From NCBI RefSeq assembly GCF_019748365.1, contig NZ_JAIEPN010000004.1, positions 49,138 to 113,137 on the forward strand: DNA of 64,000 bases, in the 5' to 3' direction. The stretch's first letter is position 1, and each line of letters opens with the position of its first letter. This DNA is from Novosphingobium sp. (GTDB lineage: Bacteria > Pseudomonadota > Alphaproteobacteria > Sphingomonadales > Sphingomonadaceae). The position numbers and the translations under genes are program-made. Below are positions 50,497-56,785 of this stretch, in pieces. The notes under the pieces were generated by a model, which was not told the DNA's origin, did not search any database, and saw nothing but the letters and a program-made list of their open reading frames with translations.

Positions 50497-51315
50497 ATGA
50501 TGATCGAAAATGATGCAATCGAAGCCCTGCAGCCGGTGGCGCCGGTGCGGCCGCTGGCGCCCTACATCGGCGGCAAGCGCAACCTCGCCAAGCGGGTGGT
50601 GGCCCGCATCAACGCCTTGCCGCACGAGACTTATGCCGAGCCCTTTGTGGGCATGGGCGGGGTTTTCTTCCGGCGCGACCGGCGCCCGGCGGGGGAAGTG
50701 ATCAACGACTGGTCGGAGGACGTTTCGACGTTCTTCCGGGTGGTGCAGCGGCATTACGTGCCGTTCATGGAAATGCTGCGCTGGCAGATCACGAGCCGCG
50801 CGGGGTTCGAGAAGCTGCTGCGGCAGGATCCGGCAAGCCTCACCGATCTGGAGCGATCGGCGCGGTTCCTTTACCTGCAGAAGCTGGCCTTCGGCGGGAG
50901 GGTGCGGGGGCGGACGTTCGGCGTGGTGCATGGCGCGCCTGCGCGGTTCGATGTGACCAAGGTGGGGCCGATGATCGAGGCGGCGCACGAGCGGCTTGCC
51001 GGCGTGATCATCGAGCGGCTGCCGTGGGCCGAGTTCATCGCGCGCTATGATCGGCCGGGCACGCTGTTCTACCTCGATCCGCCCTACTACGGGTGCGAGC
51101 GCGACTATGGCGAAGGGATGTTCACCCGCGAGGAGTTCGCCGCCATGGCGGAGCTGCTGCGGGGCGTGAAGGGGCGCTTCCTGCTCTCGCTCAATGACCA
51201 CCCGGATGTGCGCGAGATCTTCGCGGGGTTCCGCTTCGAGGAAGAGGCGGTGCGCTACACGCTGGCGGGAATGGCGAACAGCAAGGTGGTAGGCGAGGTG
51301 ATCATCTCGAACTAG
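50497..51315 (+). CDS. DNA adenine methyltransferase, D12/Dam class
   Basis: Start ATG 50497 follows GGAG at 50483-50486; the tracked start lies upstream in the palindrome region. The 272-aa protein has APYIGGKRNLAKRV, AEPFVGMGGVFF (AdoMet motif), a target-recognition region (FLYLQKLAFGGRVRGRTFGV) and DPPYYGCERDYGE. This order is alpha-class Dam. It is likely a phage self-methylase protecting DNA. It is the second methylase of the prophage, and of a different class from the one at 13 kb. Confidence 0.9.
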   Translation: MMIENDAIEALQPVAPVRPLAPYIGGKRNLAKRVVARINALPHETYAEPFVGMGGVFFRRDRRPAGEVINDWSEDVSTFFRVVQRHYVPFMEMLRWQITSRAGFEKLLRQDPASLTDLERSARFLYLQKLAFGGRVRGRTFGVVHGAPARFDVTKVGPMIEAAHERLAGVIIERLPWAEFIARYDRPGTLFYLDPPYYGCERDYGEGMFTREEFAAMAELLRGVKGRFLLSLNDHPDVREIFAGFRFEEEAVRYTLAGMANSKVVGEVIISN

Positions 51316-51686
51316 CGCCAGCGGCGGGCGAGGCCGCGGCTGATGAGGTAGCGGCCCGCATCGACGCCATTGACCCAGATCCGCGCGAGCGTGCGGCCAT
51401 AGCGATCGGTGCCGGTGCGTTTCAGCTTCACCGGGCCATGCGCGAGGAAGAGGGCGAGTGCGTCTCGGGCGCGCTCGCCCTTCGTGTAATCGCACCAGGG
51501 CGGGTTGCGGCTGCCTTCAAGGCGGCGCGCGGCGGCGGGGCTGCAACGCTGGGAGCGGAACAGCTCGGGCGCGTCGATATCCTCGATCCGGATGCGCTCG
51601 CCGCTGCAGAGGCGGACGGTGTCGCCATCATGCACGCGGGCGATGCAGACGGGCGCGGCGGCGAGCGAGAGGGCGAGGAGGAGCAC
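51312..51686 (-). CDS. Exported thermonuclease (SNase-like) protein
   Basis: GTG 51686 (5 bp after the stop of the upstream gene) gives 124 aa with a signal peptide (LLLALSLAAAPVC) and the SNase core: ARVHDGDTVRLC, RIRIEDIDAPELF, LKRTGTDRYGRTLARIWVNGVDAGRYLISRGLARRW. It would be a periplasmic or secreted nuclease, a common late-region accessory gene in alphaproteobacterial prophages. It converges with the Dam gene by a 4-bp overlap. Confidence 0.85.
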   Translation of the reverse strand: MLLLALSLAAAPVCIARVHDGDTVRLCSGERIRIEDIDAPELFRSQRCSPAAARRLEGSRNPPWCDYTKGERARDALALFLAHGPVKLKRTGTDRYGRTLARIWVNGVDAGRYLISRGLARRWR

Positions 51687-51691
51687 GGGGC

Positions 51692-51880
51692 CTAGCGCTT
51701 TCGTTCGAGCTGGTAGAGCGCGGGGAGGACTTCGCGCTCGATGAGCTGGCGCATGTCGAGGAAGGCGACGAAAGCGCGGGGATTGAGGTGGGTGCCGTGC
51801 TCGCACCGCCCGGCTTCGGGGAAGTCGCGGAGCTGGTCGTAGAGGCCCTTCAGGCGATCGTGCAGCGAGGTGTCGTCCAT
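51692..51880 (-). CDS. Hypothetical small phage protein (62 aa)
   Basis: This 62-aa protein reads DDTSLHDRLKGLYDQLRDFPEAGRCEHGTHLNPRAFVAFLDMRQLIEREVLPALYQLERKR. It is helical and soluble, upstream of the SNase gene in the same transcript. The function is unknown. Confidence 0.65.
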   Translation of the reverse strand: MDDTSLHDRLKGLYDQLRDFPEAGRCEHGTHLNPRAFVAFLDMRQLIEREVLPALYQLERKR

Positions 51881-51963
51881 GGGGGCGATATGGGCGCTGC
51901 GGGGGTCGCTGTCAGCCCCAACGGCGGCAGGATGGCTGGCTGGGCGCGATAGGCCGCGCGAGG

Positions 51964-51975
51964 CCCCGCCTCGCC
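51964..51975 (-). other. Candidate cos site (P2-like cohesive-end motif)
   Basis: On the minus strand GGCGAGGCGGGG (51975 to 51964) equals the first 12 bases of the 19-nt P2 cohesive end as I remember it, in the P2 orientation relative to gene Q. It lies in an inverted repeat CGAGGC-GGG-GCCTCG. It depends on memory of the P2 sequence and on a 12-base GC-rich match, so it is tentative. Confidence 0.4.
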
Positions 51976-52166
51976 CCCGCGCGCCGCGCTTGCCCCCACA
52001 CCTCGCCCGCGCGCTTCAGGTGCTGGAACTACGCAGTCCCAGGCTGATCGATGCGGTAGATTTGCTGATTAAGTGGGAGGTTTGGCCAAGCGCGAATTGA
52101 CGCGTGTTGTCTCTCGCTTCTTAACACAGCCAACGACTTGGGGGAATAGGGGGAGGTCGGGAAACG

Positions 52167-52409
52167 CCTCACATTCCTCACATGCCAAATTATGGGCACT
52201 CAAACCCGCAGAAATCTGCCGTTTCTTATGTGATGACTAGAACATCACCTCACCTCACATTGCTCCTCACCTTTCTCAAGAATGGCGGATTTCCGCGCTT
52301 TTTCATTCCTCACATGTGATGATCGATAAACCTCACATGATGATGAATAGGTGAGGCAGTTTGTGAGGCTCCAAACCCGCAGAAATCAGCCAATGTGATG
52401 AATGTGAGG
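52167..52409. repeat. Iteron array CCTCACAT/ATGTGAGG (candidate phage replication origin)
   Basis: CCTCACAT occurs at 52167, 52176, 52253, 52308 and 52331 (start positions), ATGTGAGG at 52402, with near-copies at 52248, 52265, 52350 and 52361. A second element, GGC(A/G/T)GATTTC(T/C)GCG, occurs in three copies (about 52204-52220, 52283-52296 and 52374-52391) in both orientations. The array is AT-rich compared with its surroundings. P4 alpha-type primase-helicases bind iterons at ori and crr. Confidence 0.6.
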
Positions 52410-52500
52410 AGCTTCCCGATACCCCCCTGCACCTTTGGCGCGGAGGTACGCATGCGCATAAGCAAGAGAATGCCTCGGCATCTCTCATCGGCCATCGGAA

Positions 52501-52562
52501 GGTTAGACAAGCGGATCGGGAAGTGGCGGGATTGCGTAGGTCAGGCTTGGTCGGTTAGCCAA
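52501..52562. other. Candidate integrase arm-type sites, attR side
   Basis: GGTTAGACAA at 52501-52510 equals the attL-side word at 11454; GGTTAGCCAA at 52553-52562 is the near-copy of 11478. Both lie within 100 bp of the attR core. Confidence 0.5.
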
Positions 52563-52595
52563 CGTAAGTGTCGGAGACCAAAGGGGATGCGCAGA

Positions 52596-52612
52596 CCCTC
52601 CACTCCTGCCAC
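52596..52612. other. attR core (17-bp repeat)
   Basis: CCCTCCACTCCTGCCAC identical to 11397-11413. Sequence on either side differs, so the repeat is exactly 17 bp. It marks the right end of the prophage. The residual tRNA-Trp fragment here has no acceptor 5' half. Confidence 0.92.
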
Positions 52613-52720
52613 GTTCCGCTGAGGAACGCTGCGCCGTTTCCCACTTTCGTGAGTTTGCCGTGGCCTGCGCCGCCTGCATGGTGCGGCGGCAAGCCACCCC
52701 TCCTGCCGAAAGCCCCAGCC

Positions 52721-53767
52721 ATGACCGTCAAAGCCTATGCCGCCGAGGCCGCCGACAAGCCGCTCGGGCCTTTCGCCATCGAACGCCGGGAAGCCGGCCC
52801 CAACGACGTGGTGATCGAGATCGCCTATTGCGGCGTCTGCCATTCGGACCTGCACACCGTGCGCAGCGAATGGGGCGGCACGCTCTACCCTTGCGTTCCG
52901 GGGCACGAAATCGTCGGCACGGTCAGCGCGGTCGGCAGCGCCGTCACCCGATTCGCGGCTGGTGACACAGTCGGCGTCGGCTGCATCGTCGATAGCTGCC
53001 GCACCTGCGCCGCCTGCGGTGAGGGGTTGGAGCAGTTCTGCGCCAGCGGGATGACCGGCACCTACAATTCCCCCACCCCCGATGCGCCCGGCCATACGCT
53101 GGGCGGCTATTCCGAGCGGATCGTCGTCGATCAGGCCTATGTCCTCGCCATCCGCCACCCGAAGGAACAGCTCGCCGCCGTCGCGCCGCTGCTCTGCGCC
53201 GGGATCACCACCTGGTCGCCGCTGCGCCACTGGCAGGCGGGTCCGGGCAAGCGCGTCGGCGTCGTCGGCATCGGCGGGCTCGGCCATATGGGCATCAAGC
53301 TCGCCCGCGCGCTCGGCGCCGAAGTGACCGGCTTCACCACCAATCCCGCCAAGGCGCAGGCCATCCACGATCTCGGCGCGCATCATGTCGTCGTCTCGAC
53401 CGACAAGGCCGCGATGAAGGCCGCGCGCGAGAGCCTCGATCTCATCATCAACACTGTCTCGCACAGCCACGATCTCGATCCCTTCCTCCTCACCCTGAAG
53501 CGCGACGGGACGATGGTCATGGTCGGCGGCCCCGAAAAGCCGCACCCGATGCCCACGCTGTTCCATTTCCTCACGCGCCGCCGCAGCCTGGCCGGCTCGT
53601 TGATCGGCGGCATCGCGGAGACGCAGGAAATGCTCGATTTCTGCGCGGAGCACGGCGTCGTCTCCGATATCGAACTGATTCGCATGGAGGAAATCGAGGC
53701 CGCCTATGCGCGCATGCTGAAGAGCGACGTGCGCTATCGCTTCGTGATCGATACGGCGACGATCTAG
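52721..53767 (+). CDS. Zinc-dependent NAD(P) alcohol dehydrogenase
   Basis: ATG 52721 gives 348 aa. The catalytic Zn motif GVCHSDLHT (Cys/His), PGHEIVGTVSAVG and structural Zn cysteines (DSCRTCAACGEGLEQFC) are visible. The Rossmann motif is VVGIGGLGHMGIKLA. LIINTVSHSHDLDPFLLTLKRDGTMVMVGGPEKPHP is typical of the YahK/cinnamyl-alcohol dehydrogenase subgroup, which reduces broad aldehydes. It is immediately beyond attR, so it is chromosomal. Confidence 0.92.
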   Translation: MTVKAYAAEAADKPLGPFAIERREAGPNDVVIEIAYCGVCHSDLHTVRSEWGGTLYPCVPGHEIVGTVSAVGSAVTRFAAGDTVGVGCIVDSCRTCAACGEGLEQFCASGMTGTYNSPTPDAPGHTLGGYSERIVVDQAYVLAIRHPKEQLAAVAPLLCAGITTWSPLRHWQAGPGKRVGVVGIGGLGHMGIKLARALGAEVTGFTTNPAKAQAIHDLGAHHVVVSTDKAAMKAARESLDLIINTVSHSHDLDPFLLTLKRDGTMVMVGGPEKPHPMPTLFHFLTRRRSLAGSLIGGIAETQEMLDFCAEHGVVSDIELIRMEEIEAAYARMLKSDVRYRFVIDTATI

Positions 53768-53970
53768 CCGCGTCCTGCGGTTGCCCGGGCCGGACACGAA
53801 CAAGGCTCCGCCCATGCTCTTGCCAAATTCCGGCCTTGCGCCTAAATGCGTGGCTCTTCCGACATCGGAAACTTCACCTGCCCCTCCCGGACCTGTCCGG
53901 GGCGGCGATGAGGCCTAGGCGGAAGCCGTGAAGGCGCCCCTCCCGGCGCAAGCGAGAGCAGGACGACGTG

Positions 53971-54165
53971 ATGGCAAAGTTGAGCCCCGGTGAATTCATC
54001 AATCAGGTCCGCGCCGAAGCGCGCAAGGTGATCTGGCCGACCCGCGCCGAGACGACCACGACCGCCATCTTCGTCGGCATCATGATGCTCATCCTCGCGG
54101 TGTTCTTCCTCGGCATCGATTCGATTTTCAGCCTGATCGTGCGCTCGCTGCTGTCGCTGGCCTGA
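53971..54165 (+). CDS. secE: Preprotein translocase subunit SecE
   Basis: Start ATG 53971 (GTG 53968 directly precedes it). The 64-aa protein reads AKLSPGEFINQVRAEARKVIWPTRAETTTTAIFVGIMMLILAVFFLGIDSIFSLIVRSLLSLA: a conserved cytosolic part with RKVIWPTRAET and one membrane helix. It stabilises SecY. It precedes nusG, the standard order. Confidence 0.97.
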   Translation: MAKLSPGEFINQVRAEARKVIWPTRAETTTTAIFVGIMMLILAVFFLGIDSIFSLIVRSLLSLA

Positions 54166-54207
54166 TCTTCGGCGCCTGATCACACGACCCAATTCAAGGA
54201 CTGCCCC

Positions 54208-54744
54208 ATGGCCCGCTGGTACATCATCCACGCTTATTCCGGCTTCGAGAACAAGGTGAAGGAAGCGATCCTTTCCGAAGCCGAACGCATCGGCCTCTCG
54301 CAGCTGGTCGAAGCGGTCGAAGTGCCGACCGAAACCGTGACCGAAGTGAAGCGCGGCAAGAAGGTCCAGGTCGAGCGCAAGTTCATGCCGGGCTACGTCC
54401 TCGCCAAGCTGGCGATGAACGACGATATCTACCACCTTGTGAAGAACACCCCCAAGGTCACCGGGTTCCTCGGCAACAACAACAAGCCGCAGCCGATTTC
54501 CGACAAGGAAGCCGCCCGCTACTTCGGCGCGCGCGAAGCTGCCGCCGCCGAACCGCGCAAGCAGGTGCTGGTGGATTACGAGATCGGCGATTCGGTCAAG
54601 GTCAACGCCGGCCCGTTCGCCTCGTTCAACGGCACGGTGGAAGAACTCGATTTCGAGAAGCAGCGCGTCAAGGTCGCCGTCTCGATCTTCGGCCGCGCCA
54701 CGCCGGTGGAACTGAGCTTCGAGGAAGTCGAACTGGTGAAGTGA
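54208..54744 (+). CDS. nusG: Transcription termination/antitermination factor NusG
   Basis: This 178-aa protein has the NGN domain (ARWYIIHAYSGFENKVKEAI, VERKFMPGYVLAKLAMNDDIYHLVKNTPKVTGFLG) and a C-terminal KOW domain (GDSVKVNAGPFASFNGTVEELDFEKQRVKVAVSIFGRATPVELSFEEVELVK). It links RNA polymerase to Rho and ribosomes. It lies 42 bp after secE in one operon. Confidence 0.98.
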   Translation: MARWYIIHAYSGFENKVKEAILSEAERIGLSQLVEAVEVPTETVTEVKRGKKVQVERKFMPGYVLAKLAMNDDIYHLVKNTPKVTGFLGNNNKPQPISDKEAARYFGAREAAAAEPRKQVLVDYEIGDSVKVNAGPFASFNGTVEELDFEKQRVKVAVSIFGRATPVELSFEEVELVK

Positions 54745-54749
54745 GGGGT

Positions 54750-54765
54750 GGGGGCAGCTGCCCCC
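54750..54765. terminator. Perfect 16-bp palindrome after nusG
   Basis: GGGGGCAGCTGCCCCC begins 5 bp after the nusG stop. It folds into a strong hairpin, but only CGCTTCAA follows, not a T-run, so it may be a weak or Rho-assisted end, or an mRNA 3' stabiliser. Confidence 0.5.
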
Positions 54766-54768
54766 GCT

Positions 54769-55002
54769 TCAACTTGGCGACCAGCCGCCGATTTCCTCAT
54801 CGTTCAGCGGCTCGTCGAACGAACCGGCCAACGCGATCCGCCCTTTGAGCGCGCCAAACTGGCGTTGCCCGCGCGGGGTGATCGGCACCAGCCGAACCGC
54901 CGGGATGTCGTCCCGAGCAATCACCACCACTTCATGTGCGAGGGCCTCGTCGATTAGACGAGACAGGTTGGCTGCGGCTTCAGGAACCGAGTAAAGCGTC
55001 AT
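54769..55002 (-). CDS. Phd/YefM-type antitoxin, apparently orphan
   Basis: This 77-aa protein reads LYSVPEAAANLSRLIDEALAHEVVVIARDDIPAVRLVPITPRGQRQFGALKGRIALAGSFDEPLNDEEIGGW, a classic Phd/YefM N-terminal DNA-binding fold plus the C-terminal arm that neutralises a VapC/PIN-type toxin. The expected toxin ORF should follow downstream on the minus strand, but there the sequence goes directly into nusG. It is an orphan left by a decayed pair, or a solitary regulator. Confidence 0.82.
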   Translation of the reverse strand: MTLYSVPEAAANLSRLIDEALAHEVVVIARDDIPAVRLVPITPRGQRQFGALKGRIALAGSFDEPLNDEEIGGWSPS

Positions 55003-55370
55003 GGACTGCTCCTTGGCCAGCCATCATCTCAGCGTGCGCCAGGCGCTTCACGAGTCATCCCCAAACCGGAAGTTCCGTTCCGCGACATGGCCGAGCCTTA
55101 GCTCGTCAGGAACATGAAGCCCGCATAATGAGTGAAGTTCAGGTATTCTGGGCAATACATCGCTGAGTGATCGATGAAGCCGGTCTGTATTGCGATGCCA
55201 CTTTACCAAATCCGGATAATCCGTGCCACCGCAGGAGCCCGAATTAGGGTTCACATAAGCTGTCGCTGTTATCCGCAAACCCTAAGTAAGCTGTCACCAT
55301 AACTCCAGGCGATTTCGCCAATGGATGCGAATTTAAGGGACGTGTATGATTAGAAATCATTTGGCATTAC
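55003..55370. other. Intergenic segment without a supportable gene
   Basis: The only tracked ORF is 55048-55278 on minus (76 aa, YVNPNSGSCGGTDYPDLVKWHRNTDRLHRSLSD), which has no match I can recall and no convincing ribosome-binding site. Base composition is lower in GC than the flanking nusG. TAAGCTGTC occurs twice (55256 and 55286 regions). It may be a decayed insertion. Confidence 0.5.
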
Positions 55371-56144
55371 TTATATCGCTTCACCGAGAAGGAATATCTT
55401 CTGCTCAGTGGATGTTCCAAATCTTATATCAAGAGACTTAAATACGATTTCTTGCTCAGAAAGATTTGATTGTCCCTTTGGAGGCTCTTGGCAATCTTCG
55501 CCTATGGCCTTAAACTTAATGTGATCTCCGATGGAAACATCTCCTTCGGGGAAAACAAACTTCTCTCCGGTTTGTTCATCTTTGAACTCAGGGGCAATAA
55601 TGAAAGTCGCAACAACTGAATTTTTTTCCGATCTCACAAGGCAATGCGCAGTTGCCAGCCACGTTCTCTGCTGGCGTCCTGCTGGAACAGGATCTGGAAT
55701 AACCTCATTAGTTCCAATTTGCTGTGTCTTTGGCTGACTCAGGGACAAGTCCGCGAACATTATGACCGGATTACCGTCTAATGCGAAAAACACCCACCCC
55801 CGACCAACAATGCGCGAAAGTACAGCCTCGTCCTTCTTCGCAAGTATTTCCCCGGCAGTGACAGTGCATACAGGACAAGATGCCTTTGTGACGAGACTTC
55901 CCACCCCCTCATAAAACTTATCTTTATCAAGTGTAACTGCGCCAGCGACGGTTTTGATAGTCGCTGGGATAGGGTTTAGGCTGTCTACTGTATTTTGTCC
56001 GATTCGTATTTCTGGAATATAATCTTTAGGCTTGCTCGGAAGGGTGATCTTGGGACCCTTTATTTTAATTCTCCATCCAGCATTTGCAGCAGAGGAAGAA
56101 ATAAAAAGCGCCCCAATCAACAAAGAAGCAAATATGCGCTTCAT
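55371..56144 (-). CDS. Hypothetical exported protein, AT-rich (probable transfer)
   Basis: This 257-aa protein starts with a clear signal peptide (KRIFASLLIGALFISSSAANAGW). The mature part is beta-rich (IKIKGPKITLPSKPKDYIPEIRIGQNTVDSLNPIP, KASCPVCTVTAGEIL, FVFPEGDVSIGDHIKFKAIGEDCQ). Codon use is strongly AT-shifted compared with every neighbour, which points to horizontal acquisition. No family is recognised. It sits between the antitoxin remnant and the repeats, in the nusG-rplK gap. Confidence 0.75.
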   Translation of the reverse strand: MKRIFASLLIGALFISSSAANAGWRIKIKGPKITLPSKPKDYIPEIRIGQNTVDSLNPIPATIKTVAGAVTLDKDKFYEGVGSLVTKASCPVCTVTAGEILAKKDEAVLSRIVGRGWVFFALDGNPVIMFADLSLSQPKTQQIGTNEVIPDPVPAGRQQRTWLATAHCLVRSEKNSVVATFIIAPEFKDEQTGEKFVFPEGDVSIGDHIKFKAIGEDCQEPPKGQSNLSEQEIVFKSLDIRFGTSTEQKIFLLGEAI

Positions 56145-56785
56145 TTGGTCACCCTCCTATCTTACCGAATCTTTATAGCGCTTCATATTTTTGCCGTCAA
56201 TCGGCGCAAATAGTGCTTTGCTAAATATTTGGATTACGGTGACACTTTACTAAATCCCCAAACCCATCCACCACCCGCACCTCTTAGCTAACCTCGGCAA
56301 GTCAGGCTGAGCAAGCCTGCTTCCTCAAGTCCTTTAGTGCAGCGCTGCGCCCTTGCCCTCCTCCCCATTTGTGCGTGCCGCAAGAATGGGGAGGATTGTC
56401 GCCTTGTTGCTCTGGATTGCTTCGCTCCGCTCGCAATGACGAAGGGTGAAGGACTGACGAAGAGTTTGAAAATTCGCGGGAAAAGTATGGGGATGCAAGG
56501 TTGGTAACCCTTGCCCGCCGGAGGCCATCACCGCCCCTCTGCCCTCGCCGAAGCCGCAGCGCAGGCGCCATTTTCCTACTTCGCCCGAATCTGCGATAAG
56601 GTGCCTCGCGCTCCGGCGCGGCTCTTTCTGATCGTCAGCCAGCCCGGAAAATGCGCGCGCAAAGCGTGTCCGGTTGTCGCCTTGGGCAAAAGCGCAATCA
56701 TATCAAGGAAATACAGGAAAAATTTGTAGGTGACACTGGTGTAACTTGTGTCACCCTGGATCTGTCCCGCAATGGGCCGCCCCCT
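56145..56785. repeat. Intergenic palindromic repeats (REP-like) in the nusG-rplK gap
   Basis: No gene is supported. CCTCCCCATT (56360-56369) and AATGGGGAGG (56385-56394) form a 10-bp stem. CTCTGGATTGCTTCGCTCCGC with TCGCAATGACG (56410-56441) is the widespread alphaproteobacterial palindrome whose spurious translations read CERSEAIQ. GGTGACAC/GTGTCACC (56729-56736, 56748-56755) is a third dyad. The ORFs over these are repeat artefacts. Confidence 0.8.

Larger units (their letters stand above)
51881..52595. other. Non-coding right-end segment: candidate cos, iterons and arm sites
   Basis: No gene can be supported in these 715 bp. It contains the cos-like palindrome (51964-51975), an AT-richer stretch with many CCTCACAT/ATGTGAGG words (52167-52409), three GGCNGATTTCNGCG elements and two integrase arm-type words near the end. 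The two tracked ORFs at 52310-52510 (minus) and 52395-52622 (plus) have repeat-driven composition and the second crosses attR, so I do not call them. Confidence 0.6.
11397..52612. mobile_element. P2-type (myovirus) prophage integrated at tRNA-Trp
   Basis: The element is bounded by a 17-bp exact repeat at both ends, with the integrase beside attL. It holds a complete set of P2-family morphogenesis genes (Q, P, O, N, M, L, X, R, S, V, W, J, I, fibre, FI, FII, E, E', T, U, D) and an Ogr-type activator. The early half is not P2-like: it has a Toprim/helicase primase and CI/Cro/CII-type regulators. The whole head, tail and lysis complement is present; only gene J looks broken. Confidence 0.95.

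Noticed and set aside
52395-52622. 75-aa plus-strand ORF across attR
   Set aside because: It crosses the att core and its sequence comes from the repeats; no ribosome-binding site or domain.
56302-56571. Small ORFs with ERSNPEQQ/CERSEAIQ-like text
   Set aside because: Well-known spurious translation of the widespread palindromic repeat.
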